This document shows positions 29,258-38,802 of a stretch of DNA of 64,000 bases, in pieces. The stretch comes from Cohnella cholangitidis (GTDB lineage: Bacteria > Bacillota > Bacilli > Paenibacillales > Paenibacillaceae): NCBI RefSeq assembly GCF_014107495.1, contig NZ_CP041969.1:806001-870000 (forward strand). Direction: 5' to 3'. Both the position numbers and the translations under genes were made by a program. Below the pieces are notes generated by a model. That model made no database searches and was not told the origin of the DNA. It saw only the letters and a program-made list of their open reading frames with translations. Numbering within the stretch: the stretch's first letter is position 1; each line of letters starts with the position of its first letter.

Positions 29258-32200
29258 CGGTTTCCACCTCCGATTCCATGGTCACCGAAGTTAACAGCTT
29301 CACGAGAGCGGGTTTGCCCTTCGAGATCAGATAGCCGAAATCCTGACCAATCTCTTGGTACAAGTCCGTTGTCATTTTCGCGATCTTCAGTTGGTATTGC
29401 TCTGAAATTCCGTTGCCGATCCAGATCGCGTCGCTCAACGATGCCTTCCTCGTGAACCAATTCTCGTAAGCGACGGCGGAAATGCTGGAAACGGAATCGC
29501 ACAGAACGAAGCTGACCTTGTACTGGGTCTCGCCTTTCTCGAACAGGACCTTGAGCTTGTCCCTCGAATCCTCGGATATTCTGGACATCAAGGAAGACAA
29601 GGAACTGATAATGCAGGTCAAGTTCTCGAAAACCGGAGGTTGTTCTCCTCGTTCAATAGCTTCCTTATATGTGTTGTTCCTGATGACCAATGTTTGAAAT
29701 AACCGTCCGATCTGGTCGTCCAACTCCGATAGAGAAGAAACATACTTATACTCCATACCGGAACTTCCGTCCCGGAAATGACCATCCGGGTCGAGCACGA
29801 CGATGTCCGATGTCTCTTTCGCGGCCGATACTTCGGCCAATCCTTGGATAAAGCTCGGATTATCGTTGTTCTGCGACAGCACGAGATTGATATAGGATTG
29901 GTTGAAATCGTAATACGCGACCTTCAGGCTGTTCTTGTCGACTCCGATCGGAACTCTAGTTTCCCTTCTAGTCTTGATCTCGTTCTCTAGTTCGAGCACG
30001 TTGACCTTGTCGGGCAGAATCGGAATCTTCGTTGCGCCGGGCGCCTGCCATTCGCGCTTGCGCTCTTCGCTGAAATTCCGCAGATAGTCGAACATTCGTT
30101 CGGAATCGCGGTCGACATGGGCGATCTGGAACTCGTAGACGCGATCCGATTTGTATATTCCTCTGCCTTTATACTTGGAAGGATACAGCCCTTCGACGTT
30201 ACCGAGCACGCTCGAATAGTCGGTTGGATCGTTCAATTGCAGCACGTAAAGCTGCTTGAAATTTTGTAATATTCTGTACCTTACGGCATTGGTGTTAGAT
30301 GCGGTTAGAATGAAATACAATCCGTATTTCAAGCCTTCGCGGGTCAAGTAAGAAATCGCTTCTTCCTTGTCTTCGTAAGTTTCCGCAAAAGCGGAATAGT
30401 TGTGAATGAATACGACGATCGAAGGAAGCTTCTCACTGTCGCTGCTCGCCCGGATAAAGGACTGATAATCCCCGCCGTATTCGGAGAACCGCTTCTTGCG
30501 CGATTCGACCTCACGGTACAGCATCTTGAAAAAGTTGTTGATCTTCTCCGTTTCATGCGACAATAACACGTCGCCGACATGCGGAGCCTTGGCGTATACG
30601 CCTAAAGTCTCCGAACCGAAATCGAGCAGATACAAATTCAGTTCCGCCGGGGTATGGTTCTTGATCAGCGCATAGGTCAACGTAGTGAGGAAAGTCGTCT
30701 TTCCGTTGCCCGCCGAGCCGTAAATAATGGCGTTGCCCTCCCTAGTTAATGGAAAGGTCATCGGAAATTGCCTTTGCGTCGTCGGATCGTCGACTTCGCC
30801 GATAAGCGGGTTAAGCACGAACGGCGTTGAATCGGGAAAACTATACTTCTCTTTCAATTCGTCGACGACGATCATATCCGGAATAGGTTCCAGCCATAAC
30901 GGCCTAACCTGTATGTTTTCTTCTTCCGCGATGGCGGACAAATACTTATTAATCTCGTCGATCTGCTTCGGCGGATTGCGGAACATCGCCCTTCGTTTAT
31001 CCGACTTGGCTTGCTTAGTAATACGTCCGAGGTTATCGACGACCGCGATGCTCTCGTCTCTATGTTTCTCGATGCGGTCCGCGGGATAATAGGGAGCGCC
31101 GCCCCATGCAGACTGGCCGAGATCGAAGAGCTCGTTGAAGCCGACCTGTACGAAATATCTTCCCGTAACCGACAACTCCGCCGCGTCCGGGCGCTTGATG
31201 ACGTCCATGCTGTCCGCTTTCTCCTGCACCTTGAGACAGATTCTGAATTTGCTGTTACTCCAGATCTGATCATCCACGACGCCGGATGGCTTCTGAGTAG
31301 CCAAGATTAGATGCACGCCCAAGCTTCTGCCGATCCGCGCGGCGCTGACGAGCTGCTCCATGAATTCCGGCTGTTGCGTCTTCAACTCGGCGAATTCGTC
31401 GGAGATGATGAACAGATGCTGCAGCGGCTCCGTAACTTGACCTTCGCGATAGAGCTTCTGATACTTGTATATATCGATGTTGCTGATATTGACTTGCTTG
31501 CTGGTATCGCTGAAGATCGCTTGCCTGCGCTTCAGCTCGCTCTGGATAGAGATAAGCGACCGCTTTACCGCAGCGCCGTCCAAGTTCGTGATCGTGCCCG
31601 CCAGATGCGGCAGGTTCGCGAAGGCATTGGCCATTCCGCCGCCTTTGTAATCGATTAGAATAAACGCCACTTCATACGGATGGTAGTTGACGGCGAGCGA
31701 TAGAATAAACGTCATGATGAATTCGCTTTTCCCAGAGCCTGTCATCCCCGCGATCAAGCCGTGCGGACCGTGGAATTTCTCGTGCAGGTCGAGCTTGAAC
31801 TTCTCTCCGGTCGTATCCACCCCGATCGGCGTTTCCAAAGTAACCGTCGGATCGTTCTCCTTCCAGCGCGTTAAGGCGTTCAAGTGCTCTATCTTGCCGA
31901 CCTCGAACATCTCCAAGAACGTTAACATGTTCGGCAAAACGTAAGACGACGACGCGGAATCCAGTTCCGTGTTCGCTAGGATGACCGCCAGATCATGCTC
32001 GTTGTGCTTATAGTAAAAGTCCGGCTGAAAAGCGATATGTTTGCCCGTAATGTCGTCCTTATCGTAAATCTTCGATATGCCGCCGCCGAATTCGACGACC
32101 ATCGAACATTCCTTAGGCAGCTGTTTCAACTCGTCATAGAGGTATACGACGCTGAATCCGTAGTTTTTCTTATGCTTCAAGATGGAATTGATCATCTCCG

Positions 32201-33878
32201 CCTTGGCGGCTAAGCTCTTATTTAAAGCAAATACGACATAATGAGGACTTATCTCGGCGAGTTCCTCGTCGTTGGATATAGCTTCGCGCCGTGCGATCTC
32301 CTTCTCGAAGAACGCCGCCAGCTCTTTCACCTCGCTCGCGCTTGTTGCCAAGAAACGGATTCCTTGTTCCCTGTTCCAGATATGCGGCAACCACTTGGCG
32401 AAATCCCAGACGTCCTGTTCCTTCTTGTCGTAGATGAACACCAGCTTTAATTCGTCGTAGCTATGCAGAGCGACTAACTGAAGAATGATTCCTTTGATTA
32501 AGTCGGTGATGCTTGTCCGGTTGCCGATAAAGCCGCTGTTCCAATCCTCCATCAAGCTTAGAGTGACCGGCACCTGCTCCAGTACTTTTGGCTGTTCGGC
32601 CAATTTGTACAACGCGTCTTGCAGATCGTCGTCATCCAGCGTGAACCTTCTCTCGGGATATTTGATATCCGCCTGAAGCGGAAGCTGACCTAGGCCGAGA
32701 CGGACTTTAAGGAAATCGTTGTGACCGTGGCTTCTTTCCCACAAGTTCCGTTGCCGGAGCTTGATACGTTCGACGCACTTATCGACGGTCACGTGATTCT
32801 CATGCAGGATCTGGCTTTGGCGGACGCATTCGTTGGCGATCTCCTGGCTCATCCGGTCTATGTACGCCCTGTATTTCTCCTGTCTAAGCTTCTCCCGTTG
32901 GATCCGTTTCCTCTTCTCGTGCTTTCTCGTCAAGATCGGCCACAGAATCGTCCCGATCAGCATGCTGAACGACATAACCAACGTCGGCATGGCGCTCTTA
33001 ACGCTCCCGGTCGAGCTCATCGCGTTCTGCAACGAGAAGATGCCCATGAATACCGCGGACATTCCCATCGTGAGCGAAGGACCCAACATCAGCATTAACG
33101 GCGTCTGTTCTTGATTCCCCAAGGACGGCGGCGGATCTATCTTGATTTCCTTGCTGGCAATGTCTTTCTTGAATCTCGGCGAGCGGTAAAACGGAGTGCT
33201 CACGGAGACGTCCTCGTCGTCGCCGTCCTCGTCGTCCGCCGGAATCGCAGCTTGCTTAACCAATGGCCTAAGCACCGATTGCTTATAAGACATTTGGCCG
33301 TCCGGATTGTTGATCGCGATGAAGCCTTGTCCTACCAGAATCTTAAGTCCGATGATATAAATAATGTCTCCCGGCTTCAGCGTCTTGTTCTGCACTCTTA
33401 TTCCGTTAACGAACGTTCCGTTGGAGCTGTTCAAATCCTGGATAGTCAGCGTGCTTCCGGCAATGAGAATTTCCGCATGGCGCGACGAGGCGTATTTGTT
33501 GGCGAAATGAATGTCGCAATTGTCGGCCCGTCCGATTACCATCTCGCCCTGCGTCGGGAGGATGAGCTTCTCGAACGTCTTTCGGTCTTCGGAGATAGGC
33601 TCCGAGTATAACCAGATCGTCTCGTTCGTTTTTTTAAGGATTAAGCTATAGAAGCAAGGCGCTTCCAGAACCAGTTCTTTCACCCGCTGATGTCCCCGGT
33701 CCTGGATGATCGCGTTTTTGTTCGACTTCAGAATCCACTTGCCTTCGACGCCCTCCGCGCTAATGACCCTTTCTTCGAACCCTTGCGCATTGGTGTGCGT
33801 TACCCAATATTGACCTTTTTGTTTTTCTGGCAGGACGCAGGTGAATAATTCATTTTCTTTCAATAATGATAGCTGCAC
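29250..33878 (-). CDS. essC: T7SS ATPase EssC with FHA domain
   Basis: The membrane ATPase motor of type VII secretion. From the GTG at 33878, 10 bases after AAGGAGGG, it is 1542 residues; an ATG at 33956 in the same frame has no ribosome site. Order: N-terminal domain, an FHA phosphopeptide-binding domain (MVIGRADNCDIHFA, SSRHAEI, LNSSNGTFVNG, about residues 105-185), two membrane helices (about 258-316), FtsK/SpoIIIE ATPase with Walker A GMTGSGKSEF (about 705-715) and DYKGGGMA, a second ATPase with GSAGNGKTTF (about 1050), and a degenerate third one. The FHA domain may read phosphorylation by the kinases of this cluster. Confidence 0.95.
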   Translation of the reverse strand: MQLSLLKENELFTCVLPEKQKGQYWVTHTNAQGFEERVISAEGVEGKWILKSNKNAIIQDRGHQRVKELVLEAPCFYSLILKKTNETIWLYSEPISEDRKTFEKLILPTQGEMVIGRADNCDIHFANKYASSRHAEILIAGSTLTIQDLNSSNGTFVNGIRVQNKTLKPGDIIYIIGLKILVGQGFIAINNPDGQMSYKQSVLRPLVKQAAIPADDEDGDDEDVSVSTPFYRSPRFKKDIASKEIKIDPPPSLGNQEQTPLMLMLGPSLTMGMSAVFMGIFSLQNAMSSTGSVKSAMPTLVMSFSMLIGTILWPILTRKHEKRKRIQREKLRQEKYRAYIDRMSQEIANECVRQSQILHENHVTVDKCVERIKLRQRNLWERSHGHNDFLKVRLGLGQLPLQADIKYPERRFTLDDDDLQDALYKLAEQPKVLEQVPVTLSLMEDWNSGFIGNRTSITDLIKGIILQLVALHSYDELKLVFIYDKKEQDVWDFAKWLPHIWNREQGIRFLATSASEVKELAAFFEKEIARREAISNDEELAEISPHYVVFALNKSLAAKAEMINSILKHKKNYGFSVVYLYDELKQLPKECSMVVEFGGGISKIYDKDDITGKHIAFQPDFYYKHNEHDLAVILANTELDSASSSYVLPNMLTFLEMFEVGKIEHLNALTRWKENDPTVTLETPIGVDTTGEKFKLDLHEKFHGPHGLIAGMTGSGKSEFIMTFILSLAVNYHPYEVAFILIDYKGGGMANAFANLPHLAGTITNLDGAAVKRSLISIQSELKRRQAIFSDTSKQVNISNIDIYKYQKLYREGQVTEPLQHLFIISDEFAELKTQQPEFMEQLVSAARIGRSLGVHLILATQKPSGVVDDQIWSNSKFRICLKVQEKADSMDVIKRPDAAELSVTGRYFVQVGFNELFDLGQSAWGGAPYYPADRIEKHRDESIAVVDNLGRITKQAKSDKRRAMFRNPPKQIDEINKYLSAIAEEENIQVRPLWLEPIPDMIVVDELKEKYSFPDSTPFVLNPLIGEVDDPTTQRQFPMTFPLTREGNAIIYGSAGNGKTTFLTTLTYALIKNHTPAELNLYLLDFGSETLGVYAKAPHVGDVLLSHETEKINNFFKMLYREVESRKKRFSEYGGDYQSFIRASSDSEKLPSIVVFIHNYSAFAETYEDKEEAISYLTREGLKYGLYFILTASNTNAVRYRILQNFKQLYVLQLNDPTDYSSVLGNVEGLYPSKYKGRGIYKSDRVYEFQIAHVDRDSERMFDYLRNFSEERKREWQAPGATKIPILPDKVNVLELENEIKTRRETRVPIGVDKNSLKVAYYDFNQSYINLVLSQNNDNPSFIQGLAEVSAAKETSDIVVLDPDGHFRDGSSGMEYKYVSSLSELDDQIGRLFQTLVIRNNTYKEAIERGEQPPVFENLTCIISSLSSLMSRISEDSRDKLKVLFEKGETQYKVSFVLCDSVSSISAVAYENWFTRKASLSDAIWIGNGISEQYQLKIAKMTTDLYQEIGQDFGYLISKGKPALVKLLTSVTMESEVETDG

Positions 33879-34087
33879 GCTCTCGCAACCCTCCTTATTG
33901 TGGAAACAAATCCATTTGTCGTATAAACTATCATACAATTCTGAATATTTCGACATTATTCAGGAAATTTTGGGTAAATTTTATAATTATTTGATATTAA
34001 ACGCCGAATTGTGCAGGACTTTCGGGATTAGAAAACTAAATATTCATAGGATAGTTAGAATTTGTCTTAGAAAGGAACGTCGACCCT

Positions 34088-34471
34088 ATGAAAACAAGCG
34101 AGTTGACCGCCGCGGAATTCGCCGCCCATTTTGGAGCGAGCCATGTCTTGCCCGGACCGTTCGCTTATTTCGCTTGCGATAACGGCATGGGCGTCATCCG
34201 GGATAACCGCGACCGAACGATCGAGATCGTTAACGCAACCGAACAAAATCTCGCCGAGATCAGCCCCGAGGACGAATTGCTTCTGCTGGCCATGGTGTGC
34301 GGGGAGTACCGGGAGGAAGTAGCCGTTCCTAGAAGCGATACCGTCTTCGATTACGAGGAACGCTATCGTAAGACGACCAGAAAATACAACGTCGTAAGGA
34401 TGACGATAATCATTCTGTTGTCGCTTTTCATCAGCTTATCGTTAATCCTCTTCTTCTTGCTTATGGAATAG
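34088..34471 (+). CDS. Small C-tail-anchored membrane protein
   Basis: The only plus-strand gene of the cluster. It codes for 127 residues: a soluble N-terminal part of about 100 residues (ELTAAEFAAHFGASHVLPG, then PEDELLLLAMVCGEYREE) and a C-terminal membrane segment (TIIILLSLFISLSLILFFLL) with only two residues beyond it. It is divergent from essC and convergent with unit A, ending 3 bases before the last gene there. No family recognised; a regulator or small accessory subunit of the T7SS membrane complex is possible. Confidence 0.72.
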   Translation: MKTSELTAAEFAAHFGASHVLPGPFAYFACDNGMGVIRDNRDRTIEIVNATEQNLAEISPEDELLLLAMVCGEYREEVAVPRSDTVFDYEERYRKTTRKYNVVRMTIIILLSLFISLSLILFFLLME

Positions 34472-34474
34472 CGG

Positions 34475-34831
34475 TTACTTTTTCAAATTCACATCGTACG
34501 GAATGCTGCCGGTAGGGCAATCGATAGAGGCGTCGCCCGGATCATCCTTGGCCAAGTAAGCCGCGCCGGCAAGCTTTTCTTCAACGAATTTGCTTGTGCT
34601 TTCCAGCGACGACTTGGCTGCGGCGATCTCTTCGGCCACGCGAATGATCGCGTTGCGAGCTTCCGCGTAATGGTCGGAGAACGCTCCGCTCTGGAACGCG
34701 GGGTCAATGATCTGGGCAAGCCGCTTGTGTATCGTCTGCATGCTTGAGGTCGCCCTCTGGTCGAATGCGCGACTTACCGAATAGAGTTCGCGGATTTGCT
34801 TCGGATCGAGAATTTTCGTCTTACCGCCCAC
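34475..34831 (-). CDS. Small helical (WXG-like) protein
   Basis: A protein of 118 residues from a GTG start at 34831, 6 bases after GGAGGGGG. The sequence is mostly helical: DPKQIRELYSVSRAFDQRA, then DHYAEARNAIIRVAEEIAAA and STSKFVEEKLAGAAYLA, with a short tail. There is no tryptophan turn, but the size and helical pattern resemble T7SS partner proteins. It overlaps the next gene by 11 bases and is the last gene of unit A. Function unknown. Confidence 0.68.
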   Translation of the reverse strand: MGGKTKILDPKQIRELYSVSRAFDQRATSSMQTIHKRLAQIIDPAFQSGAFSDHYAEARNAIIRVAEEIAAAKSSLESTSKFVEEKLAGAAYLAKDDPGDASIDCPTGSIPYDVNLKK

Positions 34832-35072
34832 TGGAAACCCCCTCCATCATATCTTTCAGCTTGACGCGGAGTTCTTCTAGGAGCTCCGAAAGCTTAATGA
34901 ACTCTTCCGTCAAGTCCTCGTATCGATGTTCGATAATCTTGATGAACGTTAAATCCGTGTCGGTGGAGGCTTGGTTGTATACCGCCTTGAGCTCTGCCGA
35001 CTCCTCGCATAAAACGTTCAACTCGTCGGCAATTCCCGACAACGCTTCTCCGAGCGTCACATCGTAACTCAT
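34821..35072 (-). CDS. Small helical coiled-coil protein
   Basis: The 83-residue protein is a predicted two-helix coiled coil (GIADELNVLCEESAELKAVY, then RYEDLTEEFIKLSELLEELR). It has a GGAGGAGCCGG-type site before the ATG and overlaps the downstream small helical gene. The pair resembles the small partner proteins that sit beside T7SS substrates. No family recognised. Confidence 0.66.
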   Translation of the reverse strand: MSYDVTLGEALSGIADELNVLCEESAELKAVYNQASTDTDLTFIKIIEHRYEDLTEEFIKLSELLEELRVKLKDMMEGVSSGR

Positions 35073-35087
35073 TCCGGCTCCTCCTCG

Positions 35088-35768
35088 TTACATGAGTAAT
35101 TTTTTCGTCGCGCTCTTTTCTTTTTCCGAAGGTCCTTTACCCGTCGCAGCAAGATCCGGTTCCCTTAATTGGGAATAGCCTTCGAGTACTCCCGTGGCGT
35201 CTACAGGCGTCTCCGTACGGGCGATGCCTCCGATGGCACCTATTGCGCCGCCTAGATCCGTCTTGCCGGACATTCCGTTCATCATCAGAGCCAGTCGTTG
35301 CGCGGATAGCGTCAATAGATCCCGCTGCTCATAGGGCATCGCCGACATGAAGAAGCTTTCCCAAGCCAATTCGTACTCTTCCTTGATCGACAGCGTAAAC
35401 GACACGCTCTTGCGCACTTCTGGCGGCTTAAGAATGAAACCTCGCAAGTTGATCATTGCCGAGATCACGTGCAGCGCTCCGCAGCACAATTCCATGTCCT
35501 TCTCTATAGTCCCTTCGATAAGTTGAATGTAAGGGGCCAGGATATTAAGCGGCTTCGGCGTTTGCTCGTAAAACCAACGAACCGTTTCTTCGTTTATGCG
35601 CGAACCTCCGATCAGTTCGGCCAACGATTCCGGTTTCTCGAAACGATCGGACAAGATCACCATCTGGTCGTAGACGTCCCTATGAATATAGAAATACCAT
35701 TCCCCTTTGGTCAGGACTAACGTATTGATGACAACGGGCATGTATCGTTCCTTCGATGCGATAATCAT
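35088..35768 (-). CDS. Uncharacterised protein of the secretion cluster
   Basis: A soluble protein of up to 226 residues, no signal peptide. It has an N-terminal WYFYIHRDVYDQMVILSDRF region, a middle part with MELCCGALHVISAMINLRGF and a Gly/Ala/Ile-rich C-terminal segment with a charged tail. The ATG at 35768 overlaps the M23 peptidase stop as ATGA; a second ATG at 35741 with a closer AAGGA site may be used instead. It was not recognised as any family. Position suggests a cytoplasmic accessory factor. Confidence 0.65.
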   Translation of the reverse strand: MIIASKERYMPVVINTLVLTKGEWYFYIHRDVYDQMVILSDRFEKPESLAELIGGSRINEETVRWFYEQTPKPLNILAPYIQLIEGTIEKDMELCCGALHVISAMINLRGFILKPPEVRKSVSFTLSIKEEYELAWESFFMSAMPYEQRDLLTLSAQRLALMMNGMSGKTDLGGAIGAIGGIARTETPVDATGVLEGYSQLREPDLAATGKGPSEKEKSATKKLLM

Positions 35769-36733
35769 TCGGACACTCCCTCCCCATTTGCTATAAAAAC
35801 ACCGGGATCTACCGCGCTTCCGTTAATGTATACGCCGAAATGCAAATGTGGGCCGGTTGATCTGGAGCCGGTGCCGCCCGATTTCGCGATAACGTCGTAC
35901 TGCTTAACTCGCTGTCCTTTCTCGACAAGGCTTTCCGAGAGATGCCCATAGAGGGTCATAATCCCGCGCCCGTGATTCACGATGACGTAATGGCCGATCG
36001 ACTCGTTCTCGGAAGCCGCTTCCACGACTCCATTAAACGCAGCCAATACATAGGTACCTTCCGGCGCCGCGATATCCATCCCTTTATGAAAGGTCATGGC
36101 GTCCCTTGTGATTGGATCGAGCCGAATGCCATAAGGAGAGGTGACTCGAATAGGAATTTCAAGCGGTGATTTGAAGTTCTCGATATATCCCAGATCGGGA
36201 TTGTCGAGCGACTTCTCGTACCTCTTTCGTTGAGTTTCCACCTGTTTGCCCAATTGCTCCATTCGGAGCTTGTCCTGCTCGATATTTTCGCTTGTTACGA
36301 TTTTCGTTGGCTGAGTCTGCTCCGCCAAAGCTTCCCTAGCATTCCGTATGCTATCTTGCTTGGCCAGCAATGTTCTATATTTCGCATCCAGCTCAAGGAC
36401 ATAGGAAACGGATTGCTCCTTGCTCCGGTCCATCAAGAGCTCCGTCTGTCGCAGCTCATCGTCAATGTTGTATAGGTCGAGATCGAACGCCGCCAGCTTC
36501 GTTTCATAGTTCCGACCGTGCAAACCGTAAGCCACTGATAGCATCTCATTCGAATTGACAGCGAATAGCGCGGTCGAGTAATCGTCTTCGACCAGGATCA
36601 ACTTCGCGTTCTCGATCACGGGGTCGTCGATGGAAATGCCGTATTTCTTAAGCAAGACGGATGCTTTCTCCGCATGGGCGATTGTTCCCCCGATGAAGAG
36701 TAGCATGAATAAGATCAAGATGGCTCTGAACAA
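35765..36733 (-). CDS. Secreted M23 (LytM) peptidase
   Basis: The 322-residue protein has a signal peptide (AILILFMLLFIGGTIAHA), a coiled-coil middle (about residues 80-180, including LDAKYRTLLAKQDSIRNARE) and a C-terminal LytM domain with HKGMDIAAPEGT (first zinc His and Asp), YGHL, and GPHLHFGVYING (HxH). It would cut peptidoglycan cross-bridges. With a coiled coil ahead of LytM it resembles wall-opening factors that make room for large surface machines; here it is flanked by SLH proteins and the Tad genes. Confidence 0.88.
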   Translation of the reverse strand: MFRAILILFMLLFIGGTIAHAEKASVLLKKYGISIDDPVIENAKLILVEDDYSTALFAVNSNEMLSVAYGLHGRNYETKLAAFDLDLYNIDDELRQTELLMDRSKEQSVSYVLELDAKYRTLLAKQDSIRNAREALAEQTQPTKIVTSENIEQDKLRMEQLGKQVETQRKRYEKSLDNPDLGYIENFKSPLEIPIRVTSPYGIRLDPITRDAMTFHKGMDIAAPEGTYVLAAFNGVVEAASENESIGHYVIVNHGRGIMTLYGHLSESLVEKGQRVKQYDVIAKSGGTGSRSTGPHLHFGVYINGSAVDPGVFIANGEGVSE

Positions 36734-36767
36734 AGATATCCCCCCTTTTCCTCTTGCAGAGAGACGT

Positions 36768-37634
36768 TTACCAAGAGACTTTGATCAAAAAATCTTCCCC
36801 ATAAGTTTCAAACAACAACCGCTCCTGTCTAACCGTTGTTGGCTGACCCGATTTCAAAGCTTCCTTGGTCTCGCTTGTCAGATTCCCGGCAATGGCATTC
36901 ATCAGCTTCTCGTAATTCATTTTCGACTTGGGCGTACCGATCTTGACGTAATTGGCGCCTACCCGCATATCGTCGATGTCCTCAAACTTCACGAATACTT
37001 TCCCGCGCAACGATACGCCGTCTACCTTTTTCACGAAATCGACCAATCGTTTCATCGTTAATATCGTTTGCTCTCTCGTGTAGCTATGGTACGGTTCCAT
37101 TCCGTTTTTCGAACCTTGGAATATATTCGCGTTATAACAAATGTTCGCCGATGTCTTTGCCCACCCGGCAATCGCTTCCTTGTCGATAAAATCGGCCGCT
37201 TTCGTCGATAACCCTTCCACCTTGAAAGTATTCAGCATGTTCGCCATAAGCACGACCGCCTCTTGCCTGGAGATGGCCCGGTCAGGCTCGAACGTCTCTT
37301 CCTTGACGCCGTTAACGACGCCAAACGCAAACATGGAGGTCACGTATTGCGCATTCGTATCGGCGAAGGATTGTTCCGTAGTCACGACGTGCAGTTTCTC
37401 GTTGGAATGCGTTATCCGCAGCATGACCCGATCGGCGATTTCGGCGAACTCTTCTCTCGTAATCTTGCTCTGATATTCGCTTTTTAGCCGCTCGGGTACG
37501 AGCCCTTCCTTAATCATCCAGTCAACGTCTTTTCTGGCCCAATTGGAAGGATGATCGTCTATTGCGGCATTGACCGGCGTAACGGAAAGCAACGCGAAAC
37601 CCGCCAACAGAACGATCGACAATTTCCTCGCCAT
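36768..37634 (-). CDS. SLH-domain surface protein
   Basis: The 288-residue protein starts at the ATG at 37634, after AGGTGG, with a signal peptide (LSIVLLAGFALLSVTPVNA). Three S-layer homology units follow, with the conserved binding motifs TREEFAEIADRV, SRQEAVVLMANML and TREQTILTMKRLV. A tail of about 80 residues is specific to this family. SLH domains bind pyruvylated secondary wall polymers, so the protein is anchored on the wall. It is a paralogue of the next gene. Confidence 0.86.
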   Translation of the reverse strand: MARKLSIVLLAGFALLSVTPVNAAIDDHPSNWARKDVDWMIKEGLVPERLKSEYQSKITREEFAEIADRVMLRITHSNEKLHVVTTEQSFADTNAQYVTSMFAFGVVNGVKEETFEPDRAISRQEAVVLMANMLNTFKVEGLSTKAADFIDKEAIAGWAKTSANICYNANIFQGSKNGMEPYHSYTREQTILTMKRLVDFVKKVDGVSLRGKVFVKFEDIDDMRVGANYVKIGTPKSKMNYEKLMNAIAGNLTSETKEALKSGQPTTVRQERLLFETYGEDFLIKVSW

Positions 37635-37652
37635 CGAGTTCCACCTCATCGT

Positions 37653-38750
37653 CTACTTTATTTGTTTCACTTCGACGGGTACGGGCGGATATCCATACTC
37701 ATACCCGGCCCCAACGTAACTGTATCCGATAATCGGCTTGAATTTGAATTCCAGCAGACTGTCGTCGTTATAGGTGGATACCGTCATGTAACCGTAATCC
37801 CATTTCGAAGGTTTTCCCGCTATCGTAGCCTTGGATATCCCCGTATAATCTTTCGCCATTAATTGCCAATTGAAGCAATTGATAATGATTGCTTTGCCCG
37901 TTTCATATTCCTCATCCATGGTCAGGCTGTCTTCTAGCCAAGCTCCCATTAAATGATTTTCCAGTTCAGACCAGTTATCTGGATCTTTATCGCCTTCGTA
38001 CACCACTTTGACGTAATCCTTACCCACGCGGAAATGAAGATCATCCATATACTCGAAAATATCTATGTTCCCTCTAAGTATCACGCCAGCGTAATTCTTA
38101 TCAAAAACTTTCCTCATCATCATAATTGCCTGTTCCCGAGTAATGTTGGATTTAAAGTCGAATCTACCTCCTACACCATCCATGAATCCATGTGACTTCG
38201 CTATCTCTACAGCAGGCTTGGCCCATAGCGGAATTTGCTTAAAGTCCGATAACCCTAATTTCTCTTCGCCCGGATACGAGTTGGGAATATGCAAATGATA
38301 GGCGTTCACGATCATCACCGCGGCTTCCTGCCGGGTAATCAGCCTGTTCGGGGCGAAAGTCGTGTCCGTAATGCCGTTTATCGCTCCGATGATGAAAGCC
38401 AGCTTTACGTAATCTTGCTTGGCATCTTCAAATTCTACATCCATCGTAACTTTGGACAGAACTTCCTCCGGAGTCCAGTAATCAAAATCAAGATTATGTC
38501 CTCCTGCCGTATCTAGATCCTTAATGTGCATAAAATAAGTTCTAACCAACAGTTCGGCGAACTCATCGCGCGTAATCGGCTTTTGATAATCGGACTGCAA
38601 TCTTTCAGGTACCAGATTCTCCGCGATCGCTTCCATCAATTTTTTTTGCGCCCATTTGGAGGGCATATCCGCGGACTCCGCATAGGCTGGCGTTACGGAA
38701 ATAAGTAAGATCGCTGCTAATATCCCGATTACAATTTTGCTCGTCTTCAC
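37653..38750 (-). CDS. SLH-domain surface protein, paralogue
   Basis: From the GTG at 38750, 7 bases after GGGGGA, the product is 365 residues with a signal peptide (IVIGILAAILLISVTPAYA) and three SLH units (TRDEFAELLVRTYF, TRQEAAVMIVNAY, TREQAIMMMRKVF). The C-terminal part of about 140 residues differs from its neighbour and ends in VPVEVKQIK. A longer reading from 38909 overlaps the upstream gene and lacks a ribosome site. Probably a wall-bound accessory of the pilus or giant surface protein. Confidence 0.84.
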   Translation of the reverse strand: MKTSKIVIGILAAILLISVTPAYAESADMPSKWAQKKLMEAIAENLVPERLQSDYQKPITRDEFAELLVRTYFMHIKDLDTAGGHNLDFDYWTPEEVLSKVTMDVEFEDAKQDYVKLAFIIGAINGITDTTFAPNRLITRQEAAVMIVNAYHLHIPNSYPGEEKLGLSDFKQIPLWAKPAVEIAKSHGFMDGVGGRFDFKSNITREQAIMMMRKVFDKNYAGVILRGNIDIFEYMDDLHFRVGKDYVKVVYEGDKDPDNWSELENHLMGAWLEDSLTMDEEYETGKAIIINCFNWQLMAKDYTGISKATIAGKPSKWDYGYMTVSTYNDDSLLEFKFKPIIGYSYVGAGYEYGYPPVPVEVKQIK

Positions 38751-38802
38751 TTCTGTTTCCCCCATCGGCATCGTCCGGCAGCCTGCCGAACGATGCCCTA
38801 AA

